Source: an uncultured Methanospirillum sp.
GTDB taxonomy: Archaea; Halobacteriota; Methanomicrobia; Methanomicrobiales; Methanospirillaceae
Assembly (NCBI RefSeq): GCF_963668475.1
Contig: NZ_OY764544.1
Coordinates: forward strand, 3,100,001 to 3,164,000
Length of the DNA: 64,000 bases
Direction of reading: 5' to 3'
This document shows positions 25,877 to 34,469 of this stretch, one piece after another. A program made the translations under genes and the position numbers. Position 1 is the first letter of the stretch. Each line of letters starts with the position of its first letter. The notes below the pieces were generated by a model. The model saw nothing but the letters and a program-made list of their open reading frames with translations, had not been told where the DNA came from and did not search any database.

Positions 25877-28627
25877 ATGATGGAAGAAGAATATCAGCTC
25901 GAATACTTCCGTACCCAGGATATGGTACGGAAGGTCTGTACCTCGTGCGGGAAAGCGTTCTGGACGAGGGACCCCGAGCGAACGGTCTGTGGGGATGCCC
26001 CTTGCGAACCTTATCAGTTTATTGGAAACCCTCTCTTCAGAGCTCACACCGTTGATCAGATGCGGGAAGCATACCTCTCCTTCTATGAGAAGGAAGGTCA
26101 TACCCGGATATCCCGCTATCCTGTGGCAGCGCGGTGGCGTGATGATATTTATCTTACCATCGCATCGATCGCTGATTTCCAGCCTTTTGTAACCAGCGGT
26201 GTTGTTCCACCGCCGGCAAACCCGTTGACAATTTCACAGCCATGTATCCGCCTCAATGATCTCGACTCAGTCGGAAGATCAGGCCGGCATCTGACCTGCT
26301 TTGAGATGATGGCTCATCACGCCTTCAACTCAAACGGAAAAGAGGTATACTGGAAGGATCGCACTGTTGAACTTTGCGATCAGTTCCTTGCAAGCATCGG
26401 TGCTGACATGAACCGGGTGACCTACAAGGAACACCCATGGATCGGTGGAGGAAATGCCGGGCCGAGTGTCGAGGTTCTCATCGGCGGGCTTGAAGTGGCA
26501 ACCCTGGTCTTCATGAGTCTTGGAAAACAGAAGACCGATAAGGCTCCGGTTATGCTCGAAGGGACCCCGTACTATCCGATGAACCTCAGAATCGTGGACA
26601 CCGGGTACGGACTTGAACGCCTGGTCTGGGCTTCAAAAGGATCGCCTACAATCTATGATGCCGTCTTCCCTGAAATGGTCAGCCAGGTGATGCAGGAAGC
26701 AGGGCTTGGTCACCGTCTCAACGATCCTGACTTCATCCATATCCTCGGGGAGAATGCCAAGTTTGCAGGTCTCATGGACATCTCGGGTCAGCGGATCTTT
26801 GAGCTCAGGCAGAAAGTTGCTGATCAGATCAATATTCCTGTTGAGAAACTGGAGAAGATGATCGCCCCGGTGGAGAGCGTGTATGCCATTGTGGATCACA
26901 CCCGCTGCCTCTCGTACATGCTTGGGGACTGCATTGTTCCCTCGAATGTCAAGGATGGATACCTTGCACGGCTTGTGATCAGACGGACGCTCAGGATGAT
27001 GCGTGACCTGAACATAGACAGCAGTTTCCTTGGTGAGATGGTCAGCAAGCAGATGAAGATCATCGGGACCGAGAGGTTCGAACAGGATCCTGAAGTGGTC
27101 AGTGAGATCATCGAGCGTGAGATCGATAAGTACAGAACGACCATGGAGAGGGGAACCAGGACTGTTGAACGGCTTGCACAGACCTACAAGAAGAAGTGTG
27201 AGAAGATCCCGCTCAGCGAGATGGTCACTCTCTATGACTCTCATGGTATCCCACCAGAGATGGTCAGGGATCTTGCTTCAGAACAGGGTGCTGTTGTCGA
27301 TCTGCCTGATGATTTCTACTCACAGATTGCAGACATGCATTCTGAATCTGAACGCGAGCCAGAACGTAATCCTCTCTATGACTACCTTGACCGGCTCGCC
27401 CATCTGCCAGAAACCAGAAGACTGTATTATGAGAAACAGGGTTCAATGGAGTTTGAGGCAAAAGTCCTCGATGTTCTGGATAATCAGTATGTTGTCCTGG
27501 ATGCCACCCTCTATTATCCTGAAGGTGGTGGTCAGCCTGGTGACACCGGTCTTCTCCTGGCACCAGACGGGCTTACGATCCGTGTTGAGGACACGATAAA
27601 ACTCGGGGAGTCGATCCTCCATAAAATATCAGGAGGAAACCTACAGGCAGGCGATACAGTCCGTGGGATCATCGACGAGGAACGGCGTCTCTCCCTGATG
27701 AGACATCACACGGCAACCCATATTCTTCTACATGCTGCCCAGGAGGTACTTGGCGCCCATATTCATCAGGCCGGTGCCCAGAAGGGTGAGACCAGTTCAC
27801 GCATGGATCTCCGCCATTACAAGCATATCACACCTACAGAACTCAAGAAGATCGAGGCTGTTGCTAACCGGCTGGTGATGGCCAACACACCAACTTCGAT
27901 TGCCTGGGAAGACCGGACTGATGCAGAGCAGAAATACGGGTTCTGTCTGTACCAGGGAGGGGTTCCGCCAGGATCACGGATAAGGATTGTCAAGGTTGCT
28001 GGTGATATCGAGGCATGTGCCGGAACACACTGCGCCCACACCGGTGATGTTGGTCTCATCAAGATCATCAGGGTCGAACATATACAGGATGGAATCGAGC
28101 GCCTCGAGTTTGCTGCAGGTCTTGCTGCTGTGCAGTATCTCCACTGGATGGAGGACCTTCTTACCGGAGCATCAGAGGCATTTTCAGTCCAGAACGAAGC
28201 ACTTCCTGCCACAGCCCAGCGGTTTTTTGGTGAATGGAAAGATCAGCGGAAAGAGATCGAGCGTCTCTCTGCAAAGGTCAGTGAGCTCGAACTCAAGAAC
28301 CTGACTCCGGAAGAGATCAATGGAAAGAGCATTCTGATCAAACGTATCGATCTCCCGTCTGTTGAACTGGTGAAGATTGCCACAAGGATTTCTGCTTCAG
28401 GCGGAGTGGCCCTGCTTATTGCAGGTGGCGAAACGGCACGGGCAGTTGTTGCAAGCGGAGTAGATGGAATCAAAGCCGGTGATCTGATCGCTGCAGTCTG
28501 CACAATCCTTGGTGGAAAAGGTGGCGGAAAACCGAACCTTGCTCAGGGTGGCGGACCGGATGTGGCAAAGATCGATCAGGCCCTTGTATCAGGCCGTGAC
28601 CAGATCATAACCGCTCTGAATACCTGA
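25877..28627 (+). CDS. alaS: Alanyl-tRNA synthetase, archaeal type
   Basis: 916 residues. The archaeal N-terminal zinc site (CTSCGKAFWTRDPERTVCGD) comes first, then the class II catalytic core with motif 2 region (RLNDLDSVGRSGRHLTCFEM) and motif 3 (DTGYGLERLVW). The editing domain has H609-x3-H613 in HHTATHILLHA and C712/H716 in CAGTHC, needed to clear Ser- and Gly-tRNA-Ala. The C-terminal DHHA1/C-Ala domain ends with GGKGGGKPNLAQGGG. It charges tRNA-Ala in the cytoplasm. Complete and unremarkable; ATG at 25877 or the next codon. Confidence 0.98.
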   Translation: MMEEEYQLEYFRTQDMVRKVCTSCGKAFWTRDPERTVCGDAPCEPYQFIGNPLFRAHTVDQMREAYLSFYEKEGHTRISRYPVAARWRDDIYLTIASIADFQPFVTSGVVPPPANPLTISQPCIRLNDLDSVGRSGRHLTCFEMMAHHAFNSNGKEVYWKDRTVELCDQFLASIGADMNRVTYKEHPWIGGGNAGPSVEVLIGGLEVATLVFMSLGKQKTDKAPVMLEGTPYYPMNLRIVDTGYGLERLVWASKGSPTIYDAVFPEMVSQVMQEAGLGHRLNDPDFIHILGENAKFAGLMDISGQRIFELRQKVADQINIPVEKLEKMIAPVESVYAIVDHTRCLSYMLGDCIVPSNVKDGYLARLVIRRTLRMMRDLNIDSSFLGEMVSKQMKIIGTERFEQDPEVVSEIIEREIDKYRTTMERGTRTVERLAQTYKKKCEKIPLSEMVTLYDSHGIPPEMVRDLASEQGAVVDLPDDFYSQIADMHSESEREPERNPLYDYLDRLAHLPETRRLYYEKQGSMEFEAKVLDVLDNQYVVLDATLYYPEGGGQPGDTGLLLAPDGLTIRVEDTIKLGESILHKISGGNLQAGDTVRGIIDEERRLSLMRHHTATHILLHAAQEVLGAHIHQAGAQKGETSSRMDLRHYKHITPTELKKIEAVANRLVMANTPTSIAWEDRTDAEQKYGFCLYQGGVPPGSRIRIVKVAGDIEACAGTHCAHTGDVGLIKIIRVEHIQDGIERLEFAAGLAAVQYLHWMEDLLTGASEAFSVQNEALPATAQRFFGEWKDQRKEIERLSAKVSELELKNLTPEEINGKSILIKRIDLPSVELVKIATRISASGGVALLIAGGETARAVVASGVDGIKAGDLIAAVCTILGGKGGGKPNLAQGGGPDVAKIDQALVSGRDQIITALNT

Positions 28628-28745
28628 TTGTTCCTGGAAAAATAGGCGAAAATATCCACAAAACCCTCTCTTTTTGCTCTTCATATCCTCTGTATGATCC
28701 GGATATCTGACTGATTTATGTAAAAAAGCAGGAGATGATGTATGA

Positions 28746-29600
28746 TTATTCTCTCCGAAACAAGGCAGATGCAACAAGAAGACTGCAGACTCCGATGACT
28801 CCTGGCAGTGGTGATTTGGTTGGTGCAGGTAGTGGTGTCTGGGTAGGAGTACTTTTGGTCTCATTGGGAGTTATTGTTGGGGTAACAGTAACAGTCTGCG
28901 TTGGAGTAACAGTTGGTGTACTCTTCTCTCCTCCGGTGACGTTAACAGAGATCTCACTGATAAAACCCTTCTTATCAGAGAGGCTGATCTGATACTCACC
29001 TGCCTCAGTGACTGGTATCCTGGTGGAAAAATGCCCATCTTTGTCTGCATACCCGGGGCTCGTAATCAACTGCTGGGGTCCGAAGGTGAAGTTATCCGGA
29101 CCAAATGCACGGAGGGTGATCACACCATTATCCATGTCTTTGATCTTCCCGGTTACAACCAGAGCTGTTCCGATATCCTGTGTCTGGGCCGACTCCAGGA
29201 CCAGCTCATCTGAGCGGTCAACAATCATCACAACCCTGCGGGTGACCGATGCAGAGCCCAGTGAACTTTCTACGAACTCTTTCCCGTCTGAAATAATATT
29301 GTGAATTTCGAGTTTATACTGCCCCTTCTGGAGATCACGGGTCTCAAAATCTGTCCTGAATAACCTGCTCTGATCAACTATCACTTTCTGTCTGGCGACT
29401 TCCCCTGCAGTATATTTCGAGTAGAAGAGAACGATATCAAAATGGGTATTTTCAGGAAACGATGTTTCTCCGGTGACTGTCAGAGGGACGCCGGCATTGA
29501 CATGATCCGGTGCATCAATGGTAATAATATATGCATCAACACTGCAGATCAGGGCTGATGCAATGAGGAGGAGGATGATAATCCGGGATCTGAATGACAT
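28746..29600 (-). CDS. Exported beta-sandwich protein with C-terminal sorting-like tail
   Basis: 284 residues. Signal peptide (IIILLLIASALICSVDA), two Ig-like/beta-sandwich regions (about 25-115 and 125-225), a Thr/Pro-rich spacer (TPTVTPTQTVTVTPTITP and following) and a C-terminal hydrophobic segment SPLPGVIGVCSLLVASALF ending RRE. The spacer-helix-arginine layout resembles PGF-CTERM-type archaeosortase substrates, although the motif reads LPGV rather than PGF. Probably a surface-anchored protein. An FTFGPQQL segment recurs in Methanomicrobiales surface proteins. Function unknown. Confidence 0.78.
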   Translation of the reverse strand: MSFRSRIIILLLIASALICSVDAYIITIDAPDHVNAGVPLTVTGETSFPENTHFDIVLFYSKYTAGEVARQKVIVDQSRLFRTDFETRDLQKGQYKLEIHNIISDGKEFVESSLGSASVTRRVVMIVDRSDELVLESAQTQDIGTALVVTGKIKDMDNGVITLRAFGPDNFTFGPQQLITSPGYADKDGHFSTRIPVTEAGEYQISLSDKKGFISEISVNVTGGEKSTPTVTPTQTVTVTPTITPNETKSTPTQTPLPAPTKSPLPGVIGVCSLLVASALFRRE

Positions 29601-29643
29601 ACCAAGAGATCTGATCCCAGAATATTAGGCCTTATCGCCCGGT

Positions 29644-29982
29644 TCAGTCACACTCCATGGCATACCGTGCTCCTATCCTATGTGCTGTCTCCTGGCCGGC
29701 AATTTTCCTGATCCTCTCCTCCAGGCGGAAGAAGTATTCCGGAGAGAGGCAATGCAAACTCTCTTCCCCGGTGAGCATCAGATCGATCAGGTACCTGAAC
29801 TCATCATCAGAGAGTCGTCCGATCCGTGCGTCAAAATCATCTGAATCTTTTGAGTAATGGTTGGCAACCGGGGGGAGGAGTGATTTATACGCCACACCGG
29901 ATCCTCTGCAGGCTTCACCGCTGAATTCAGGCGCCATGGCTGTGAGAAGTATGAGATCCTGTTCGCTGAGTACCCGTACCAT
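29644..29982 (-). CDS. Small hypothetical protein
   Basis: 112 residues, soluble, mixed charge and mostly helical (LSDDEFRYLIDLMLTGEESL, YFFRLEERIRKIAGQE). Composition and codon use match the neighbours. No motif or family recognised. It lies 43 bases upstream of the exported-protein gene on the same strand and may share its transcript. Confidence 0.6.
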   Translation of the reverse strand: MVRVLSEQDLILLTAMAPEFSGEACRGSGVAYKSLLPPVANHYSKDSDDFDARIGRLSDDEFRYLIDLMLTGEESLHCLSPEYFFRLEERIRKIAGQETAHRIGARYAMECD

Positions 29983-30079
29983 ACTCAGTTCATTGATTTT
30001 CTCCTGATATCCGAACTTCGGCGCAACCAGGCGATCCTACAGTCTCCTGAAAAAAAGGAAAATGAAAAATTATTGTGAT

Positions 30080-30598
30080 TTAAGTGCTTGTTGATGCCGG
30101 AGGGGTATACACACGGGTAGCCATCTCCTTGTCAAGCATGTACAGCAACCCGACACCTTTCTCCTGGCTTATCATCTTCAGTTGATCAAGAGTATTACGT
30201 GCGTTCTCTTCTTCTTCCACCTGTTCGCTGACAAACCACTGCAAGAAGTTCACAGTTGCATGATCCTTTTCACTCATAGCCAGGTCCACCAGGTTGTTTA
30301 TCAGTCCGGTTACCTTCAGTTCATGTTCAAGTTGCGCTTCAAATGCGTCCTGCGGACTTTTCCATGATGATGGTGGTGCCTGAACAGGCTGCATCACGGC
30401 CCGCCCGCCCCGTGCGCATAGATAATCAAAGAACTTCAGGGCATGATCGCGCTCTTCCATCGCCTGAATGCGTTCCCAGCTGGCAAACCCCTTCAGGCCG
30501 GCTGAGTCAAACCAAGATGACATTGAGAGGTACAGGTATGCTGAGTAGAACTCTGCATTTATCTGATCATTAATCGCTTTTTCGAGTTTAGGGTTCAT
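30080..30598 (-). CDS. Ferritin
   Basis: 172 residues from the ATG at 30598, which has GGGAG just upstream and puts INDQINAEFYSAYLYLSM at the usual distance; an ATG at 30634 would add 12 residues (MAPVRKASPKGA) and sits at the predicted transcription start, so a leaderless start there is possible. Ferroxidase ligands: E16, E49 and H52 in MEERDHAL, Glu in LEHELKVT and Gln in SEQVEEEEN. It stores iron as a 24-subunit cage of the FtnA type (no haem ligand). Monocistronic, transcribed away from the glutamate-synthase-like gene. Confidence 0.93.
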   Translation of the reverse strand: MNPKLEKAINDQINAEFYSAYLYLSMSSWFDSAGLKGFASWERIQAMEERDHALKFFDYLCARGGRAVMQPVQAPPSSWKSPQDAFEAQLEHELKVTGLINNLVDLAMSEKDHATVNFLQWFVSEQVEEEENARNTLDQLKMISQEKGVGLLYMLDKEMATRVYTPPASTST

Positions 30599-30654
30599 TG
30601 CTCCCTTTGGTGAAGCCTTTCGTACTGGTGCCATGAGTGCTGATAAGCTCTGTT

Positions 30655-30666
30655 CATATATATTGG
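30655..30666 (-). promoter_or_regulatory. TATA box of the ferritin gene
   Basis: Minus-strand CCAATATATATG centred near 30660 predicts a start near 30634, leaving about 36 bases before the preferred ATG. Confidence 0.55.
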
Positions 30667-30865
30667 TGAGGTGGTTATTCAAAAAGCCGAGGATGCAACC
30701 CGGCAACTTCCTTCTATCCAAACACCTTAAAATTATCCATTTTTTTTAAGAACGAGAGAAGGAAAGGGATTATACCTCACTGCGATCTACTTCTGTTATC
30801 CGGCATCCTTTCGGACCGGAGTTGTGAGTTCCCGCACGTGGATACATGTGCAGGGGAGATGCCTC

Positions 30866-32455
30866 ATGAATTTGAAACGTCCTAATTCCAATGAAGCCGT
30901 AGGCACAGTGAATCGTTCAAAAGACGTGGTGCCCATGTCGGGATTGTGTTCCCGGTGTGTTGACGGATGTAAAGGCGCCTGTGATATCTGGCTTGCATCG
31001 TTCCGTGGCCGTGAAGTTCTGTATCCCGGGCCTTTTGGTGAGGTCACTGCAGGGGCAGACAAAAACTACCCGATCGATTACTCTCATCTGAATATTCATG
31101 GCTACGCTGTCGGGGCAAACGGACTGCCTGATGGTGTGACAGCAAATCCTGACACCGCTGTTTTTGATGATGTCAACACCGAGGTTGATTACGGCTGGGA
31201 CATCAAAGTCAAGATGAAAGTTCCAATCTTCACCGGTGCACTGGGCTCCACTGATATTGCACGAATCAACTGGGAGCACTTTGCCATTGGCGCAGCCATC
31301 TCCGGTGTCACCCTTGTCTGTGGTGAGAATGTCTGTGGTGTCGATCCCCAGATGACTCTTGGCTCAGATAAGAAAGTGGCTTCATCACCTGAAATGGATC
31401 GCCGCATCAATACGTACAAGAAGTTCCACCAGGGATATGGAGAAATTCTTGTCCAGATGAACGTCGAGGATACCAGGCTTGGAACTGCAGAATATGTTGC
31501 GTCCAAGCACAACCTTGAGACGATCGAGCTCAAATGGGGTCAGGGTGCCAAGTGCATTGGTGGCGAGATTAAGGTTAAGGATCTTGCACGTGCCCAGGAA
31601 CTCAAGAAGCGTGGATACATTGTTCTCCCCGACCCGACCCGTTCTGATGTCCAGGCATCATACAAGGCCGGAGCAATCAAGGAGTTTGAACGCCACTCAC
31701 GGCTTGGGTTTGTCTCCAAGGAAGGATTCCTTGAGGAAGTGGATCGTCTCCGTGGGATCGGGTTCAAGCGTGTGACCCTCAAGACCGGTGCATACTCCAT
31801 GAAAGAACTCGCCATGGCAATCAGGTGGAGTTCTGAAGCAAAGATCGACCTCCTCACCATCGACGGAGCACCGGGAGGCACTGGTATGAGCCCATGGCCG
31901 ATGATGAACGAGTGGGGTATCCCGACCTTCTACATCCAGTCACTGGCGTACCAGATGGCATGTGATCTCCAGAAGAAGGGAATGCGGGTTCCTGACCTTG
32001 CAATTGCAGGTGGGTTTGCTGACGAGGCAAATGCATTCAAGGCTCTCGCCATGGGTGCACCGTACTTCAAGGCAGTCTGTATGGGCCGTGGCCTCATGAT
32101 TCCGGGAATGGTCGGCAAGAACATCGAAAAGTGGCTCAAGGCCGGGGAGCTCCCGAAGAGTGTCTCCAAGTATGGTTCATCGGTTCCGGAGATCTTTGTT
32201 GCATACGAAGAACTCAAGGAGAAGTTCGGAGCCAAGATGGATGAGATTCCGCTCGGTGCCCTGGGTATCTACACCTATGCACAGAAGTTCAAGACCGGCA
32301 TGTCACAGATCATGGCAGGAAGCCGGAACTTCTCGTTCAAGTCAGTCTCGCGCAGAGACCTGATGGCACTCACTCCTGAGGCTGCAGAAGTTTCAGGGAT
32401 CCCGTATGTGATGGAAGCATACCGGGATGAGGCTTGGGATATCCTCCTTCAATAA
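30866..32455 (+). CDS. FMN-binding glutamate-synthase-family protein with N-terminal Cys motif
   Basis: 529 residues from the ATG at 30866, which follows GGGGAG. The N-terminus holds C28, C31, C35 and C39 (CSRCVDGCKGAC), a CX2CX3CX3C spacing fit for an Fe-S cluster. The rest is the FMN/2-oxoglutarate (beta/alpha)8 domain of GltB: KWGQGAKCIGGEIK, IDGAPGGTGMSP and GGFADEANAFKALAMGA. The canonical 3Fe-4S cysteine triplet of large glutamate synthases is not evident and there is no glutaminase domain. It may act as the synthase domain of an archaeal split enzyme or as another flavin oxidoreductase. Monocistronic with a terminator. Confidence 0.85.
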   Translation: MNLKRPNSNEAVGTVNRSKDVVPMSGLCSRCVDGCKGACDIWLASFRGREVLYPGPFGEVTAGADKNYPIDYSHLNIHGYAVGANGLPDGVTANPDTAVFDDVNTEVDYGWDIKVKMKVPIFTGALGSTDIARINWEHFAIGAAISGVTLVCGENVCGVDPQMTLGSDKKVASSPEMDRRINTYKKFHQGYGEILVQMNVEDTRLGTAEYVASKHNLETIELKWGQGAKCIGGEIKVKDLARAQELKKRGYIVLPDPTRSDVQASYKAGAIKEFERHSRLGFVSKEGFLEEVDRLRGIGFKRVTLKTGAYSMKELAMAIRWSSEAKIDLLTIDGAPGGTGMSPWPMMNEWGIPTFYIQSLAYQMACDLQKKGMRVPDLAIAGGFADEANAFKALAMGAPYFKAVCMGRGLMIPGMVGKNIEKWLKAGELPKSVSKYGSSVPEIFVAYEELKEKFGAKMDEIPLGALGIYTYAQKFKTGMSQIMAGSRNFSFKSVSRRDLMALTPEAAEVSGIPYVMEAYRDEAWDILLQ

Positions 32456-32500
32456 CTGCAGGAAATGCATCAGACTCCCTGCAGGGGAATCCCTTTTTTT
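32456..32500 (+). terminator. Inverted repeat and T-run after the glutamate-synthase-like gene
   Basis: CTGCAGG (32456-32462) pairs with CCTGCAG (32478-32484), followed by seven T residues at 32494-32500. Confidence 0.55.
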
Positions 32501-32556
32501 AATACCTGTTCTTAGTCAGGTACACCGTAATGCCTGTTGCAACCCTGATCATATGA

Positions 32557-33735
32557 TTATGACTGGGGCGGAGTTGTCTGCCCGGTGGTAAAACAGTACT
32601 TCGCAAGCGCATCGATCACTTTTATTGAGATTCCCGCCCCGAGTTCTGGCTCCATTGACTCAAGCCAGACAAAGAAACCGACTTTCGGAGGGGTCTTCCG
32701 CTCAAATTTGAAACACCCCTGGCCGTCAAAGACCATCTTATAATACTCCTTCTTTTGCCGCAGTCTGAAGTAGATGAGCGGAGTGTAGTCTGGCAGATCT
32801 GCTGCCAGGATCATCTTGGAGAACTGCTCAGCAATATCCTCGGGAGAGAGGCTCTTGTCTTTGTATGTGAATCGGTATCGCTCACAAAGCCGTTTTATTG
32901 TTGATGGATACAGCCGGCCGAAGAGGATTTTCTTGACCAGAGTTGCAGTCCGGTGAGGCGATGGGAATGCGGGCATGGCGTCCCCTTCAGGAAGGTGGGT
33001 GAAGACCCATTCGCGCTCAAGGTCGTGGAAGATCTTGTATGACAGAGGGTTTGCGAGCTCAAGACTTGTGGCCCTTACAGTTTTTCCGGCAGGAAGGACC
33101 GGCTTCATGGTATTTTTGTTCCAGGTTCCTGAAATGTGCGTCCTGAATGTTTCGCATGCCTGGGTGCAGATAGAGAGATGCTCTTCTGATCCGAGAACTT
33201 TTCTGCCACCTTTGTAGTTTGTGAGGGGAAATGAGGTTATCAGGATGAAGGTGACCGCCTTCAGATTGAAGAGGTAGCGGATCATCTGTTTTTTGTAGTA
33301 GATCTCCTGCATAAAATCCTTGAGATCAGACGGTGATGTGACCACTTCCACAAAAACCAGTGAGTTATCATGTTTGATGAGCAGGAGATCGAACTCTGCA
33401 AGGTCCTGCCCGTTTCCCCGAAGGGTGATATCCCCGTTTCGCGAGTAGAAGAACCCATCCTGTCCGAGTGCAGGGATCTCTTTCTTTCCCCTTACGTCTG
33501 CCCCTTTTAGAACCACTGCCTTGATGACATTTGTCTTGGATGCAAGATCAAGAAAGAGTTCATACGAGATCATCTCAAACCAGCGACCTTCGGCTGACCG
33601 CATGTATGAGATCTCCTCTGAGAAGAGGTTCTGCCGTTCAATCCGGGAAAGGTGCCTGACTGCCCTTATTGCGTGCTCCTTTCTCGGCTGACAGAGTTTT
33701 TTATTCTCTTCTATCCATCGGCTGAGTTCATCCAT
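32557..33735 (-). CDS. Orphan protein with PD-(D/E)XK-nuclease-like region
   Basis: 392 residues, soluble. Residues about 48-155 have the layout of a PD-(D/E)XK fold: E54 in EGRWFEMISYELF, then E114 and D116 in AEFDLLLI, then E130 in LVFVEVVTS, followed by YYKKQMIRYL. The layout resembles Card1/Can2 (DUF1887) and NERD-type nucleases, but the catalytic Lys of E-x-K is Val132 here. The C-terminal half (about 225-390) has a helical/winged-helix feel and no known domain. It stands alone, converging on the glutamate-synthase-like gene. An inactive or displaced-lysine nuclease is possible; function unknown. Confidence 0.65.
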   Translation of the reverse strand: MDELSRWIEENKKLCQPRKEHAIRAVRHLSRIERQNLFSEEISYMRSAEGRWFEMISYELFLDLASKTNVIKAVVLKGADVRGKKEIPALGQDGFFYSRNGDITLRGNGQDLAEFDLLLIKHDNSLVFVEVVTSPSDLKDFMQEIYYKKQMIRYLFNLKAVTFILITSFPLTNYKGGRKVLGSEEHLSICTQACETFRTHISGTWNKNTMKPVLPAGKTVRATSLELANPLSYKIFHDLEREWVFTHLPEGDAMPAFPSPHRTATLVKKILFGRLYPSTIKRLCERYRFTYKDKSLSPEDIAEQFSKMILAADLPDYTPLIYFRLRQKKEYYKMVFDGQGCFKFERKTPPKVGFFVWLESMEPELGAGISIKVIDALAKYCFTTGQTTPPQS

Positions 33736-34022
33736 GATGCCCAGCCTGTATTAGCCATATTGGTACCACTCAGTATCGCCCCTGAAAAAACGGAATCTCT
33801 GAGTAACTATTGGCCTATAGGATCCGGGATCCCTTCAGCTATCTTGACGTATGAACAGTGATTCCAGTAAAACTGTTTATCTGATCCTGCATATAAGTTA
33901 TACACGCGCCGGTATGCTGTTCATTCTCCTGCTGAATTGACCAGGTTTCAAGCAGGTATGGTGAACCTGACCGGTCTGGAAATGAATGGAATGAGCAAAC
34001 CTTTATCCCTCATCGCAGCCTC
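33736..34022. other. Intergenic region before tRNA-Lys
   Basis: 317 bases in all to tRNA-Lys with no convincing reading frame. It contains AT elements such as CATATAAG near 33890 and CTTTATCC near 34004. I see no RNA gene, long repeat or leader peptide. Confidence 0.4.
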
Positions 34023-34030
34023 TTTATGAT
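34023..34030 (+). promoter_or_regulatory. TATA-like element of tRNA-Lys
   Basis: TTTATGAT is centred about 27 bases before the first tRNA base, so transcription would begin at or next to the mature 5' end. Confidence 0.4.
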
Positions 34031-34052
34031 GCTACAAGAGAGATGAGAAAGT

Positions 34053-34126
34053 GGGTTCGTAGCTCAGTTTGGCAGAGCGCCTGGCTTTTAACCAGGTGGT
34101 CGGGGGTTCAAATCCCCTCGAGCCCG
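34053..34126 (+). tRNA. tRNA-Lys (anticodon TTT)
   Basis: 74 bases folding as a cloverleaf: acceptor GGGTTCG with CGAGCCC, D arm GCTCAGTTTGGCAGAGC, anticodon arm CTGGC-TTTTAAC-CAG region with anticodon TTT, T arm GGGGG-TTCAAAT-CCCCT. Discriminator G, no encoded CCA, no intron. A T-run at 34145-34150 after a weak CCAC/GTGG hairpin ends the transcript just before the rpo operon. Confidence 0.96.
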
Positions 34127-34160
34127 TTCCACTTGCAGTTGTGGTTTTTTCGTGCACAGA

Positions 34161-34169
34161 TTTTTTAAT
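34161..34169 (+). promoter_or_regulatory. TATA-like promoter of the RNA polymerase operon
   Basis: TTTTTTAAT centred near 34165 is about 31 bases before the rpoH ATG, giving a leader of a few bases. The GAGGGGGT directly before the ATG is too close to be a standard ribosome site. Confidence 0.4.
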
Positions 34170-34195
34170 CGAATTGCAGTCGCAATCGAGGGGGT

Positions 34196-34453
34196 ATGGC
34201 GTTGAACGCCGAGCTGAATGTACTTAAGCATGAGATGGTACCAGAGCACAGTATCATGAGCGATGACGATGTCAAAGCGCTCTTTTCCAAGTATAATATC
34301 GGACAGGAGCACCTGCCCAAGATATATCATGATGATCCGGCAGTGCTGGCCATAGGGGCCCGGATCAATGACGTCATCAAGATCGTCAGAAAGAGTATGA
34401 CCGCCGGTCGTGCAGAGTCCTACCGTCAGGTAGTAAAGAGACCCAAGAAGTGA
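34196..34453 (+). CDS. rpoH: RNA polymerase subunit H (Rpb5 homolog)
   Basis: 85 residues, the usual size of archaeal subunit H, which equals the C-terminal domain of eukaryotic Rpb5. [14 protein letters not shown] and the conserved end [18 protein letters not shown] identify it. It sits in the polymerase jaw and helps grip downstream DNA. First gene of rpoH-rpoB2-rpoB1-rpoA1-rpoA2-rpl30e-nusA, 16 bases before rpoB2. Confidence 0.97.
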   Translation: MALNAELNVLKHEMVPEHSIMSDDDVKALFSKYNIGQEHLPKIYHDDPAVLAIGARINDVIKIVRKSMTAGRAESYRQVVKRPKK

Positions 34454-34469
34454 GCCTGGGGCTGATCTT

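Noticed and set aside
28848..28925. Tandem GTAACAGT-like repeat
   Set aside because: It is the coding sequence of the Thr-Pro-Val spacer of the exported protein, not a separate DNA repeat.
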